Shown: piece by piece, positions 26,611 through 35,335 of the stretch
Numbering within the stretch: the first letter of the stretch is position 1
Layout of the letters: every line of letters begins with the position of its first letter
Source: Aminobacter sp. AP02
GTDB taxonomy: Bacteria > Pseudomonadota > Alphaproteobacteria > Rhizobiales > Rhizobiaceae
Assembly: GCF_003148805.1 (NCBI RefSeq)
Contig: NZ_QGGX01000003.1
Span: 124,001 to 188,000, forward strand
Length of the DNA: 64,000 nucleotides
Direction of reading: 5' to 3'
Made by a program: the position numbers and the translations under genes
The notes under the pieces: model-generated
Databases searched by the model: none
Told to the model about the DNA's origin: nothing
What the model saw: the letters and a program-made list of their open reading frames with translations, nothing else

Positions 26611-28671
26611 TCACCCATTATCGTGAAAATGGTTGTAAACAAGGCGTGCAATGGATTCCGAGATGCCCTCGACGGCCATCAGATCGTCTACCGCCGCCCG
26701 GCTTACCGCCTTGGCCGTTCCGAAAGCCAGCAGCAGCGCGCGCTTGCGGCTCGGCCCGATGCCGCCGATCTCGTCGAGCGGGTTCTTGACCATCTCCTTC
26801 TTGCGCCGCGCCCGGTGCGAACCGATGGCAAAGCGGTGTGCTTCGTCGCGCATGCGCTGGACGAAATAGAGTACGGGGTCTCGCACCGGCAGTGAAAACG
26901 ATTCCTTGCCCTTGACGAAGAAGCGTTCGCGCCCGGCCTCTCTATCCTGTCCCTTGGCGACACCGATGGCTACGACGCGGTCCTCTATGCCCAACTCTGC
27001 CAGCATGGCGCGCACCGCGGTCATCTGACCTTGTCCGCCGTCGATCAGGATGACGTCGGGCCAGGCCGGGAACGCGCCGGCGTCCTCGGCTTCTTCCGTA
27101 TCGGGCTGTTCGTCGCCATGCTCCTTGAGCAGGCGTGAAAACCGGCGCGTCATCACTTCGCGCATCATGCCGAAATCGTCACCCGGAGTGATGTCGGTCG
27201 AGCGGATGTTGAACTTGCGGTACTGGTTCTTGACGAAACCTTCGGGTCCCGCGACCACCATGCCGCCCACGGCGTTGGTGCCCATGATATGGGAGTTGTC
27301 GTAGATCTCGATGCGCACCGGCGGTTTCTCCAGCCCGAAGGTCTGGGCGAAACCTTCCAGCAGCCGCGACTGCGTCGACGTCTCGGCCAGCCTGCGTCCC
27401 AGCGCCTCGCGGGCGTTCTGCACTGCGTGGTCGACAATGTCTTTCTTTTCGCCGCGCTGCGGAACCGAGATCGTCACCTTGTGGCCCGCGCGGGTGGAAA
27501 GCGCTTCGGCCAGCAATTCCTGTTCCTCGACCGAATGCGACAGCAGGATCGCGCGCGGAGACGGTTTGTCGTCGTAGAACTGCGCCAGGAACGAGCCCAG
27601 CACTTCGGCCGCCTCGAGCGAGGAATCAGCCTTGGGGAAGTAGGCGCGGTTGCCCCAGTTCTGGCCGGTGCGGAAGAAGAACACCTGGATGCCGGTCTGC
27701 CCGCCTTCCTGATGGATGGCGAAGACATCAGCCTCGTCGATGGTCTGCGGGTTGATGCCCTGGTGGCTCTGCACATGCGAAAGTGCTGCGAGCCTGTCGC
27801 GATAGACGGCCGCGCGCTCGAAATCGAGCTCTTCTGCCGCCTGCTGCATCTGCCCGGAAATCTCGGTCTTCACTTTCTGGCTGCGGCCCGACAGGAAGTC
27901 CTTCGCCTCGCTTACCAGTTCGGCATAGCCCTCGGGCGAAATCTCGCCGGTGCAAGGTGCCGCACAGCGCTTGATCTGGAACAACAGGCACGGGCGCGTG
28001 CGATTTTCGAAGAACGAATCCGTGCAACTGCGCAAAAGGAAAGCGCGCTGCAGCGAATTGATGGTGCGTCCGACCGCCTGCGCCGATGCGAACGGCCCGA
28101 AATAGTCGCCGCCCTTGCGCGAACGCGCGCCGCGATGTTTGTAGATGCCGGGCGCGGCATGATCGCTGGTCAGCATGATATAGGGGAACGACTTGTCGTC
28201 GCGCATCAGCACGTTGAAGCGCGGGCGCAGACGCTTGATGAGGTTTGCCTCGAGCAGCAGCGCCTCGATCTCGGTGCGTGTGACGACGAACTCCATCGTC
28301 GCCGTCTCGCGCACCATCTTGCCGATGCGATTGGTGTGGAAGCGCCCCTGGGCGTAGTTGGTGACGCGCTTCTTGAGGCTGCGCGCCTTGCCGACATAGA
28401 GCACGTCGCCGGCGGCATTCATCATGCGATAGACGCCCGGCGCGTTGGGCAGGCGCTTGACCAGCGTCTGGATCACCTCCGCGCCCACCATGCCGTCCGC
28501 GTCGCCGGCATGGGCGGTCCAGTCTATGGCGGTGAAAGGCAGGTCCGGGCCGCTGGGCGCAATGATCTCGTCCACCGCCTCGTCGTCATCGAGTTCGGTG
28601 TCGGGCATGTCTTCGGCAGCCTTGCCGCCTTTTCCGGGGCTCGGCTTGGTGTCGGATTGGTGAGGACTCAT
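26611..28671 (-). CDS. uvrC: Excinuclease ABC subunit C
   Basis: A 686-residue nucleotide-excision-repair nuclease that makes both incisions beside a lesion recognised by UvrAB. Order of domains: an acidic N-terminal extension (about 70 residues, rich in Asp/Glu), GIY-YIG nuclease ([20 protein letters not shown]), a UVR domain binding UvrB ([19 protein letters not shown]), the RNase H-like nuclease with [20 protein letters not shown] in two blocks, and C-terminal helix-hairpin-helix repeats ([28 protein letters not shown]). It exceeds E. coli UvrC (610 residues) mainly by the N-terminal extension, usual for this order. Start overlaps the SDR stop by 4 bp. Confidence 0.96.
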   Translation of the reverse strand: MSPHQSDTKPSPGKGGKAAEDMPDTELDDDEAVDEIIAPSGPDLPFTAIDWTAHAGDADGMVGAEVIQTLVKRLPNAPGVYRMMNAAGDVLYVGKARSLKKRVTNYAQGRFHTNRIGKMVRETATMEFVVTRTEIEALLLEANLIKRLRPRFNVLMRDDKSFPYIMLTSDHAAPGIYKHRGARSRKGGDYFGPFASAQAVGRTINSLQRAFLLRSCTDSFFENRTRPCLLFQIKRCAAPCTGEISPEGYAELVSEAKDFLSGRSQKVKTEISGQMQQAAEELDFERAAVYRDRLAALSHVQSHQGINPQTIDEADVFAIHQEGGQTGIQVFFFRTGQNWGNRAYFPKADSSLEAAEVLGSFLAQFYDDKPSPRAILLSHSVEEQELLAEALSTRAGHKVTISVPQRGEKKDIVDHAVQNAREALGRRLAETSTQSRLLEGFAQTFGLEKPPVRIEIYDNSHIMGTNAVGGMVVAGPEGFVKNQYRKFNIRSTDITPGDDFGMMREVMTRRFSRLLKEHGDEQPDTEEAEDAGAFPAWPDVILIDGGQGQMTAVRAMLAELGIEDRVVAIGVAKGQDREAGRERFFVKGKESFSLPVRDPVLYFVQRMRDEAHRFAIGSHRARRKKEMVKNPLDEIGGIGPSRKRALLLAFGTAKAVSRAAVDDLMAVEGISESIARLVYNHFHDNG

Positions 28672-29432
28672 TCCACCATGCCTGTCACATCGGGCGTCTG
28701 CCAGGCAAGATGCTGGCCACCATCGAGGGCAATCATCTGGCCGGTGACCGAACGCGCCTGCCAGAGATAGCGGATCGTCGCGCCGAACTCACCGAGTTCT
28801 GGCCCCCGCTTCAGGATCAGCCCATCGAGTTGCGCGCCAAACGCCGCGTCATCCTGGCGCGAGCTCGGCAGCGTCGGACCAGGGCCGATGGCATTGACGC
28901 GGATACGCGGCGCCAGTGCTTGCGCCATGGTCCTGGTCGCGGCCCAAAGCGCGGCCTTTGACAGCGAGTAGGAGAAATACAGCGGCGTCGGCTTGAGCAC
29001 GCGCTGGTCGATGATGTTGACGATCAGCCCCTCGGATCCCTCGGGGAGTGCGGCGGCGAAATTCTTCGCCAGCAGCGCTGGCGCCTTCACATGCAAGGCG
29101 AAATGCCGATCCCAGGTTTCCCAGCCGAAATCGGTCACCGAATCGCTTTCGAAGACGGACGCATTGTTGACCATCAGCGAGATCGGGCCCAACTCGGACG
29201 CGGCGTGGGCCAGCAGCGTGTCGACCGCAACCATGTCGCCAAGGTCAGCCTGCACGACCACGGCTCGTCCACCGCTTGCTTTGATCGTCGTTGCCAGATC
29301 GTCGGCCGCCGTGCGGGCACGATTGCAGTGGATGGCGACGCCAAAGCCATGCGCGGCAAGGTCTTCCACGATCGCGCGGCCGATACGCTTGGCCCCGCCC
29401 GTCACCAGCACATTGCCCGTCATTTTCGCCAT
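28668..29432 (-). CDS. SDR family oxidoreductase (pteridine-reductase-like)
   Basis: A 254-residue Rossmann-fold NAD(P)H-dependent reductase. The cofactor motif is [10 protein letters not shown] (variant TGxxxRIG, typical of pteridine reductase/FolM-like SDRs), with MVNNASVF, and the catalytic Tyr and Lys in the segment [14 protein letters not shown]. The basic-residue pattern after the glycine loop (HCNRART) favours NADPH. A dihydromonapterin or dihydrofolate reductase role is possible but unproven. It heads the run SDR-uvrC and overlaps uvrC by 4 bp. Confidence 0.88.
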   Translation of the reverse strand: MAKMTGNVLVTGGAKRIGRAIVEDLAAHGFGVAIHCNRARTAADDLATTIKASGGRAVVVQADLGDMVAVDTLLAHAASELGPISLMVNNASVFESDSVTDFGWETWDRHFALHVKAPALLAKNFAAALPEGSEGLIVNIIDQRVLKPTPLYFSYSLSKAALWAATRTMAQALAPRIRVNAIGPGPTLPSSRQDDAAFGAQLDGLILKRGPELGEFGATIRYLWQARSVTGQMIALDGGQHLAWQTPDVTGMVE

Positions 29433-29855
29433 GCAGTCGTCCCTTCATGCTGTTCGCCAGCTTACGTAGAGGCAGGTACGGCCACCATTTTGGTAACCTG
29501 TGTAAAAAGCCGTTCACGGATCTGGCGGCAATGTGGCGAAAGCCTCCTTCGCCGCCCGAAACACCACCCGCGAAGCACGCCGGCAACCGAGATATAGAAC
29601 GCCCAACCCCTTGCACCAAGCGGGTTGCGGCAAATGGCCGGCAAGGCTCCTGACAGAGGTTGTTGCAATAGCGCAACGCCACGCTTCAGCCTCATTTGCG
29701 CCAGCCAATCACCTCACTTCAGGTTCGGTTCAGCCGCATTTCGGCACGACATTCGCAACCGTTCGGCGCCCCTACCGTTTCTCCCCCCGGACGGGCTTTG
29801 AAGGGTGCCATTTCGAAAAAGAGCCAGTGTTTAGTTGGCTTTAAGGAGTAATATA
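29433..29855. promoter_or_regulatory. Intergenic region with porin promoter
   Basis: About 420 bp without a convincing gene between the divergent SDR and porin genes. It holds an 11-bp-spaced direct repeat (TTCAG at 29718-29722 and 29729-29733, within TTCAGGTTCGGTTCAG), one helical turn apart, as OmpR-type response regulators often recognise. The porin ribosome site AAGGAG lies at 29843-29848. Short reading frames here are arginine-rich and not supported. Confidence 0.45.
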
Positions 29856-30524
29856 ATGACTGCCATTCTCAAGCACGCCCGCCCGCTCGCGGCGGCGTTC
29901 GGCCTGGTCGCCTTGGCTGCAATGCCGGCATTCGCTGCCGACGTCGTCATGGAAGAGCCGCCGGCACCTGCCGCCCCGATGGAGCAGCCCCCGGTCAACA
30001 CGTGGTCCGGCCCCTACGCCGGTGTCTCGCTCGGCTACGGCTTCAGCGGTGAAGCGAAGGACAAGACCTTCAACAACGAGATCGGCACGAGCGGCTTCGT
30101 TGGCGGTGCGTTCGGCGGCTACAACTACCAGATGGACAACTTCGTCATCGGTGGTGAAGCCGACCTCGGCTACAACGGCGTGGAAGGCGACAACGCTGGA
30201 ACGAGCGTCAAGGGTGGCCTCGAAGGCTCGCTGCGCGCCCGTCTCGGTTATGTCGTCACGCCTGACATCCTGGTCTACGGTACGGCCGGTGGCGCTGGCT
30301 CGCAGGTCAAGGTCACGGACGCTGTTGGCAACAGCGAGTCGAACACCGCCCTCGGCTGGACGGCCGGCGTCGGCACCGACATCAAGCTGACCGAGTCGGT
30401 CTTCGGCCGTGTCGAGTACCGCTACACCGACCTCGGCACCGACAGCTACAACCTCGGCGGCACCAACCACGACGTGTCGTACAAGGATCACCGCGTCACG
30501 TTCGGCGTCGGTATGAAGTTCTGA
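29856..30524 (+). CDS. Outer-membrane beta-barrel porin family protein (Omp25/Omp31-like)
   Basis: A 222-residue outer-membrane protein: signal peptide of about 27 residues (ending AMPAFA-AD), a Pro-rich linker (EEPPAPAAPMEQPPV), then an 8-stranded barrel pattern starting WSGPYAGVSLGYGF and ending with the C-terminal aromatic RVTFGVGMKF, whose final Phe is the BAM recognition residue. This matches the Omp25/Omp31/RopB group of Brucella and rhizobia, which stabilise the envelope rather than form large pores. The AAGGAG site fixes the start at 29856 although the frame is open to 29835. Codon use is highly biased (mostly C-ending), suggesting high expression. A terminator follows. Confidence 0.9.
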   Translation: MTAILKHARPLAAAFGLVALAAMPAFAADVVMEEPPAPAAPMEQPPVNTWSGPYAGVSLGYGFSGEAKDKTFNNEIGTSGFVGGAFGGYNYQMDNFVIGGEADLGYNGVEGDNAGTSVKGGLEGSLRARLGYVVTPDILVYGTAGGAGSQVKVTDAVGNSESNTALGWTAGVGTDIKLTESVFGRVEYRYTDLGTDSYNLGGTNHDVSYKDHRVTFGVGMKF

Positions 30525-30544
30525 TCCTCGCGATCAGTACAAAC

Positions 30545-30577
30545 GAAAAAGCCGGGCTCACGCCCGGCTTTTTTTGT
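30545..30577. terminator. Bidirectional intrinsic terminator after porin gene
   Basis: AAAAAGCCGGGC-TCAC-GCCCGGCTTTTTTT: a 12-bp perfect stem including the A/T arms, tetraloop, and T-run. It ends the porin transcript and, read on the other strand, the convergent GST gene. Confidence 0.9.
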
Positions 30578-30589
30578 TGGTTGACCCAG

Positions 30590-31189
30590 TCAAGCCTGGG
30601 GAATGATCTCTTTCAGTTCCGGGAATTTCTCGTCGAAACGGGCAGCCCAGCGCTTCAGCCGCGGGCGGCCCTTGTCCCACTTGCCGGCGAAGCGAAGCTC
30701 CATGTAGGCGATGGCAGTGCGCAGCGCGATCTGGCCGACGCTGATCGACTTCGGCAGTTTCGGCGGATTGGAATTGAGCAGGTCGAGCGCGCGCGCAGTC
30801 TTTGTCCACTGCTTGTCGAGCCAAGGCTGATGCACGAGTTCCTCAGGCCTTGAGCGGCGTTCGTAGACGATTGCCAGCAGGCAGTCGCAGATGCCGTCGG
30901 CGATAGCTTCCAGGCGTTCTGCGTCCAGCCGCTTTTCGGCGTTGCGGGGAAACAGCTTGTTGCCCGAAAGCCGGTTCAGATACTGAGTGATTACCCGGCT
31001 GTCGTAGATGCCCTCGCCCTCGTCTGTGATCCAGACCGGAATCTTGCCCAATGGATTGGCATCGGTCAGCAGCGCCGGCTGGGCCGCCGTATCGACGACC
31101 ACAGCCTCAAAGGCGATGCCGGCATAAGTGGCGGCCAAACGCACCTTGGCGCTGTAAGGCGAAGTGGCGGAATAAAGAAGCTTCGGCAT
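30590..31189 (-). CDS. Glutathione S-transferase family protein
   Basis: A 199-residue GST: N-terminal thioredoxin fold MPKLLYSATSPYSAKVRLAA (Ser-Pro-Tyr-Ser near the thiol-binding turn), GKIPVWITDEG with cis-Pro, and IYDSRVITQYLNRL, followed by a helical C-terminal domain. It belongs to the group of short bacterial GSTs with unknown electrophile. It lies 69 bp downstream of the RNase T2 gene in the same direction and converges on the porin gene across a terminator. Confidence 0.86.
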   Translation of the reverse strand: MPKLLYSATSPYSAKVRLAATYAGIAFEAVVVDTAAQPALLTDANPLGKIPVWITDEGEGIYDSRVITQYLNRLSGNKLFPRNAEKRLDAERLEAIADGICDCLLAIVYERRSRPEELVHQPWLDKQWTKTARALDLLNSNPPKLPKSISVGQIALRTAIAYMELRFAGKWDKGRPRLKRWAARFDEKFPELKEIIPQA

Positions 31190-31258
31190 GATATGGGTCC
31201 CTTTTGGCGAGGACCTTATGCTGCGGGATTTTCGTCGGCAACGCGGCGCAAGGCGAAA

Positions 31259-31963
31259 TCAGCGGCCACGCACAGGCGGCATCACCACCTTGTCGAGGCG
31301 GCAGGCGCGGCGCTCGATCTCCGGGCAGCCGCGGAACTCGAGATCCTTGGTCATGCAGATGCGGACCTCCTGCAGATAGCGCCTGTCGCAGACAACCGCG
31401 ATGCCATCCGCCTTCATCTGCGGGTTCGATTGCAGGAAGGCGCGCTCGGCTTGCCCCGGCGCCAAAGTGCGGTAGGCGTCGAGCCGCTTGAACTCTGAGG
31501 GAATCTCGACCTTTTGCCGTGCCGCGCGCAACACCTTGAAATAGTCGTCCTGGCTGAGGCCCGAGCACGTGCCGTGCTTCCGCCATTCATGGCGGATCAG
31601 GCCCGCAGACGGCATCAGGTCGTAGAGGCCGCGCAGCTTCTCGCTTGAGACATCACTGTTGTTGGTCTTGCAGTCCAGCGGATAGCCGCGCTCATATTGC
31701 GGCCATAGGCCATGAACCACGAAGGCATAGGGCCTGCCGGCACGGCATTGCTGGCCATTGGCCTGCTCGCCCTCCGCCTCGCAATAGCTTGGCGACCACG
31801 ACAGCGCCAGCACGTAGAAGTCGAAGCCCTGCCCCCTGGGCACGGTCGCTTCAGCCGGCGTGGCCGACTTGCTTTCGCTGGAACTTTCCTCGGCGGGCTT
31901 GCAAGCGGCAAGTGTGAGCAACGCGGCAAACGCGATTGCCCACCCGCAAGCCAACAGTCTCAT
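31259..31963 (-). CDS. Ribonuclease T2 family lipoprotein
   Basis: A 234-residue T2-type endoribonuclease. The first 21 residues form a lipoprotein signal (hydrophobic core, lipobox LAAC with Cys21), so the enzyme should be membrane-anchored in the periplasm, unlike the soluble E. coli RNase I. Both active-site segments are intact: CAS-I FVVHGLWPQ and CAS-II RHEWRKHGTCSG. Cysteines beyond Cys21 (in PSYCEAEG, QQCRAG, HGTC, VCDRR, RICMT, GCPEI, RACRL) probably form disulphides. It would degrade RNA reaching the periplasm, giving nucleotides. Gene order with rlmJ and a small secreted protein is noted separately. Confidence 0.9.
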   Translation of the reverse strand: MRLLACGWAIAFAALLTLAACKPAEESSSESKSATPAEATVPRGQGFDFYVLALSWSPSYCEAEGEQANGQQCRAGRPYAFVVHGLWPQYERGYPLDCKTNNSDVSSEKLRGLYDLMPSAGLIRHEWRKHGTCSGLSQDDYFKVLRAARQKVEIPSEFKRLDAYRTLAPGQAERAFLQSNPQMKADGIAVVCDRRYLQEVRICMTKDLEFRGCPEIERRACRLDKVVMPPVRGR

Positions 31964-31981
31964 GTCTAAGTCCAGCCAGTC

Positions 31982-32449
31982 TCAGCGCAGTACGCGGCAA
32001 CCAGCCTGATCACCGTTGAAGCCGCCATTGTAGACGTACCAGCGGTCGAAGCCAGCGACGCAAAACTCGACATTGTCACCTATCGAGGCAAAGCCCATGC
32101 CTTCCTCTATGAGGTACCAGATGCTGCGGTCATGTCCGTCCGACAGCGTCACCGTGGCCCCGCAATAGGTGCGGCCGATGGGGTGATCTTCGTTGGCTGG
32201 CTCATAGCGGGTCGCATAGATGCGCTGGAAATTGCTGATGCCGACCTGAGGCAGGTGCGGAACGTTGCGAACCTGATGATTGAAACGGCTGGTAATGCGA
32301 TTCAGCACCCAGGCGTTGGCGCACATTCCGGAATAGCCGGAATTATCGGTATAGACCGCAAGATCTGCCGCTTGCACCGAGGCTGTGCCGAGTCCGGCCG
32401 TACCAAGTCCGATGATTGCGGCAAAGATGGTGCTGGCGATGCGACTCAT
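31982..32449 (-). CDS. Secreted protein of unknown function with four conserved-looking cysteines
   Basis: A 155-residue protein not recognised. Residues 1-27 are a Sec signal (TIFAAIIGLGTAGLGTASVQA-AD). The mature part contains four cysteines (in GMCANAW, TYCGAT, EFCVAG and GCRVLR), enough for two disulphides, and several aromatic residues (DRWYVYNGGFNGD). The ATG at 32449 with an upstream GGAG is preferred over a longer frame to 32506. It sits 18 bp before the RNase T2 gene and 53 bp after rlmJ in the same direction, so it is probably cotranscribed with the nuclease; a role as inhibitor or partner of that enzyme is only a guess. Confidence 0.75.
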   Translation of the reverse strand: MSRIASTIFAAIIGLGTAGLGTASVQAADLAVYTDNSGYSGMCANAWVLNRITSRFNHQVRNVPHLPQVGISNFQRIYATRYEPANEDHPIGRTYCGATVTLSDGHDRSIWYLIEEGMGFASIGDNVEFCVAGFDRWYVYNGGFNGDQAGCRVLR

Positions 32450-32502
32450 GGTTCCCACTCCAAGGCTGGTGCAACCCAGTTTGCGGCTTCGCCGCGTTTC
32501 GG

Positions 32503-33366
32503 TCAAGAAGCCGCGGTTTCACCGGCGAGCCACTCGACCGACCAGCGGGCGCCTGCGTCTTCTGCAAGAATCCCGCTCAGCGCTGGCAGCATCGTACGCA
32601 GCTCGCTTTCCAACTGGTAAGGCGGGTTCACCACCACCATGCCGGTGCCGTCAAGACACGGCTCGGACGAAGGCGGGCGGATATAGAACTCGATGTCCAT
32701 AATCTTGAGGATGCCGGCGTCAGCCAATGCTTGGCGGAACGCAGCCACCGCCTTGCGGTCCTTGACCGGGTACCACAGCGCGAAGATGCCGCCCGGCCAA
32801 CGCCGATGTGCCTTCTTGAGGCCCTCGACCAGACGATCGAACTCTCCGCCGATCTCGAAAGGCGGGTCAACCAGCACCAGCCCGCGCTTCTCCTTCGGCG
32901 GCAGATGCGCTCCCAGCGCAAGCCAGCCGTCGAGTTCGGTGACCCGGGTCTGGAAATCGCCTTCGAAGAGCCCTGCCAGCGTTTTGGCATCCTCGGGATG
33001 CAGTTCGATTGCCGACAGCCGATCCTGCTTGCGCAGCAGATGCCGGGCGATCAGCGGCGAGCCGGGGTATTTTTCGACGCCGCCGCCCCCCGCGTTCACC
33101 GAGCGAACGGCATCAAGATAAGGCGCAAGCAGCTCAGCAGCGTCGCTCGGCAAAACCGCGTCCATCAGCCGGCCAATGCCGTCATGCCATTCGCCTGTCT
33201 TGCGCGCTTCGTCGGACGACAGATCGTAAAGGCCGATGCCGGCATGGGTGTCGATGACCCGAAACGCCTTGTCCTTGCGCTTGAGATATTCGACCAGCCG
33301 GGCGAGCACGGCGTGCTTGATGACGTCGGCGAAATTTCCGGCGTGATAGACATGACGATAGTTCAT
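32503..33366 (-). CDS. rlmJ: 23S rRNA (adenine(2030)-N6)-methyltransferase
   Basis: A 287-residue SAM-dependent methyltransferase of the RlmJ (YhiR) family. The conserved N-terminus MNYRHVYHAGNFADVIKH, VIDTHAGIGLYDL for SAM, and VLVDPPFE as the (D/N)PP(F/Y) catalytic motif are all present. It modifies A2030 of 23S rRNA in helix 72 in E. coli. Length fits (280). The start overlaps the stop of the upstream membrane-protein gene by 4 bp. Confidence 0.93.
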   Translation of the reverse strand: MNYRHVYHAGNFADVIKHAVLARLVEYLKRKDKAFRVIDTHAGIGLYDLSSDEARKTGEWHDGIGRLMDAVLPSDAAELLAPYLDAVRSVNAGGGGVEKYPGSPLIARHLLRKQDRLSAIELHPEDAKTLAGLFEGDFQTRVTELDGWLALGAHLPPKEKRGLVLVDPPFEIGGEFDRLVEGLKKAHRRWPGGIFALWYPVKDRKAVAAFRQALADAGILKIMDIEFYIRPPSSEPCLDGTGMVVVNPPYQLESELRTMLPALSGILAEDAGARWSVEWLAGETAAS

Positions 33367-33980
33367 GACTTGTCCGCGCCCCTGCCCCAGCGTGGCGCCG
33401 GCGGCTGCGAATTCGGGTTCTCCGGGCGGCCGCCGCCGCGCCGCAGCGACAGCACCAGGCCGATGAAACCGATCGCCATTAGTGAAAATCCAACAGGCTG
33501 CGCGCGCGCGTCGGCCTCGCCGCCGCCCGAACGCAAGATGATGTCGACGCGCTGGATCTGGACATTGTCGGCATCGCCCTGCCCGACGACGAAGCGATAG
33601 GTCCCGGGCTGCACGTCGCGGATCAGGCCGGCGTCGTCGCGGAAGATCGGATCGGGAAGCTGCGGGCTGCGTTCCCGCGGCGTGGTGTCGATGAAGTTCA
33701 ACGCTTGGGCCAACACGGTTTCACCGCTTGTCGAAGCGGTGATCGTAAGGATTGCTCGCGCGGGCTTGACCACGGGAGGCGCCAGCGTCGTCAGATCGAC
33801 GAGCACGCGCACCGGCGCGTCTGCGGTCGCCAGCGCCACCTCTACGGGACGAAAGCCGCCGGCGCGATCATAGGCGCGATAGGTACCGATCTCATGACCG
33901 CTGAAATTGGTGGTCGCCCAAGGGTAGATGATGCCCAGGCCGGTGCCTGCAAGCAGGATGACAAGAAACAGGAACCGCAT
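33363..33980 (-). CDS. Hypothetical membrane-anchored protein
   Basis: A 205-residue protein of unknown function. A hydrophobic segment at residues 2-20 (RFLFLVILLAGTGLGIIYPW) is a signal anchor; the middle part is a predicted extracytoplasmic beta domain (VEVALATADAPVRVLVDL, TYRFVVGQGD), and a second hydrophobic helix near residues 160-178 (SLMAIGFIGLVLSL) precedes a Pro/Arg-rich tail. The layout resembles a periplasmic domain between two membrane helices. The frame is open to a TTG at 34007; I choose the ATG at 33980. It overlaps rlmJ by 4 bp. No catalytic motif seen. Confidence 0.72.
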   Translation of the reverse strand: MRFLFLVILLAGTGLGIIYPWATTNFSGHEIGTYRAYDRAGGFRPVEVALATADAPVRVLVDLTTLAPPVVKPARAILTITASTSGETVLAQALNFIDTTPRERSPQLPDPIFRDDAGLIRDVQPGTYRFVVGQGDADNVQIQRVDIILRSGGGEADARAQPVGFSLMAIGFIGLVLSLRRGGGRPENPNSQPPAPRWGRGADKS

Positions 33981-34043
33981 GGCGCTCGAAACTCTGTGGC
34001 CGCCCAAGGCAAAGCGGGCGGCGGACGGAAAAGGTCTCCCCTA

Positions 34044-34724
34044 CTAAGGCTTTTGACCGGCGCCGGAAAGTCCGGCGTGGGCGTTCCCCGCAACTTCGCG
34101 CTCCATCTCGTCCAGCATCATTTCGAGGCCCATCTCGAATGTGGCGTCGAATTCGGCCACGGCGAAAAATGGACCGGCCGCCGCGACATTGGGAAAATCG
34201 CGACGTAACTGCTCGTCGTCGACAGTCGTCACTGCCGACGGCCCTTTCGCGTAGCCAGCCGTTTCATCGAGGATCGCCCCCATCACATAGTAGCCGATCG
34301 CGCGAAACATGCGTGCGGAGCGTTCGCGTCCGAAGCCGCCGTCCTCGAACAGGCCGATCACGGCATCAAGCCATTTCAGGCATTTCGGCGAGTTCATTCG
34401 ATAGGTGACCAGGAAAGGTGCGAACGCCGGATGCGCGCGCGCCATGGTTCGATAGCCGCTTACGACGGCCGTCACGCGGTCGCGCCACGGCAGGTCGTGC
34501 GAAGGTATCTCAAGTTGGCAGATCAGCCTTTCGACCAACGCTTCGAATATATGCGCCGCCGAAGGGTAGTGGTGATAGATGCTCATCGCCTCGCAGCCGA
34601 GCACCTGCGCCAGCTTGCGCATCGAAAAACCTGCCAGCCCTTCGCGCTCGATGACCTCGAATGCCGCTGCCTCGATCATGTCGCGCGAAAGCCGCGCTCG
34701 CTTTTTGTTGATTGGCTTGTCCAT
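34044..34724 (-). CDS. TetR/AcrR-family transcriptional regulator
   Basis: A 226-residue repressor. The N-terminal helix-turn-helix is GFSMRKLAQVLGCEAMSIYH (residues about 33-52), typical TetR, and the C-terminal ligand domain contains a TetR_C-like FRAIGYYVMGAILDETAGY segment. The gene is divergent from an AhpD-like gene with an 85-bp gap holding two palindromes of the form CTTAC-N3-GTAAG, one of them just before this gene's start, so autorepression and control of the neighbour are likely. The start at 34724 is preferred over a TTG at 34739. Ligand unknown. Confidence 0.88.
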   Translation of the reverse strand: MDKPINKKRARLSRDMIEAAAFEVIEREGLAGFSMRKLAQVLGCEAMSIYHHYPSAAHIFEALVERLICQLEIPSHDLPWRDRVTAVVSGYRTMARAHPAFAPFLVTYRMNSPKCLKWLDAVIGLFEDGGFGRERSARMFRAIGYYVMGAILDETAGYAKGPSAVTTVDDEQLRRDFPNVAAAGPFFAVAEFDATFEMGLEMMLDEMEREVAGNAHAGLSGAGQKP

Positions 34725-34737
34725 GGCCTCGCTTGAC

Positions 34738-34785
34738 AACTTACACTGTAAGGCTCAACAATTCCCCTACCTTACACCGTAAGGT
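34738..34785. promoter_or_regulatory. Twin TetR-type operators
   Basis: Two copies of CTTAC-N3-GTAAG lie in the divergent promoter: 34740-34752 (spacer ACT) and 34769-34785, where it extends to ACCTTAC-ACC-GTAAGGT, a perfect 7+7 palindrome. Centres are 31 bp apart, three helical turns, so dimers would sit on one face of the DNA. They lie between the TetR gene and the AhpD-like gene it probably controls. Confidence 0.75.
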
Positions 34786-34809
34786 AAAATTGTTCCAGAG
34801 GAGGAAGTC

Positions 34810-35301
34810 ATGTCAGCATACGACACGTCCGCCCTCGCCTCGTTCCGCCGCACGATGACGGTCCTGGCCGGCGCCGCAGCCTGTTCTGCCACCCTCGTAT
34901 TCATGCCGTTGCCCGTTCACGCCGACGATTACGATGCAACCTTGAACGACATTCAAAAGTCGATGGGTGGAGTTCCCAGCTTCGTCAAGCAGTTCCCCAA
35001 GGCAGGCCTTCCCGGTGCCTGGGCGGAACTGAAAAACATCGAATTGAGCGACAAGACTGCGCTGCCGCCAAAGACCAAGGCACTGATCTCCCTCGCCGTC
35101 GCAGCGCAGATTCCATGCAGCTATTGCATCTGGGTGGACACCGAGGACGCCAAGAAGCTCGGCGCCACGCAAGATGAAATTCAAGAGGCGGTAGCGATGG
35201 CGGCGCTAACACGCCACTGGAGTACGATCTTCAACGGCTTGCAGGTCGACTTCGAGACCTTCAAGAAGGAACTCGGCGGCGAAATGAGTGCCACCAAATA
35301 G
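34810..35301 (+). CDS. Exported AhpD-like (carboxymuconolactone decarboxylase family) protein
   Basis: A 163-residue protein with an N-terminal signal-like hydrophobic segment (residues 16-38, ending PVHA-DD) followed by an AhpD/CMD all-helical domain. The redox motif Cys103-Ser-Tyr-Cys106 is present, but the family's usual histidine three residues beyond the second cysteine (CxxC-x3-H) is Asp110 here. AhpD-type proteins use CxxC and His to reduce peroxiredoxins; replacement of His may weaken this or alter the substrate. GGAGGA precedes the ATG. Transcribed divergently from a TetR-type regulator with shared operators, so it is probably induced by that regulator's ligand. Confidence 0.8.
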   Translation: MSAYDTSALASFRRTMTVLAGAAACSATLVFMPLPVHADDYDATLNDIQKSMGGVPSFVKQFPKAGLPGAWAELKNIELSDKTALPPKTKALISLAVAAQIPCSYCIWVDTEDAKKLGATQDEIQEAVAMAALTRHWSTIFNGLQVDFETFKKELGGEMSATK

Positions 35302-35335
35302 GGGCCGTTGAGGCGCGGTTCGCAGAGCTGCGCCT

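Noticed and set aside
27289-28770. Open frame antisense to uvrC
   Set aside because: Shadow of uvrC; no motifs and no ribosome site.
29245-29682. Short frames in the region upstream of the porin gene
   Set aside because: They lack ribosome sites, overlap the SDR gene start on one strand, and show no conserved-looking features.
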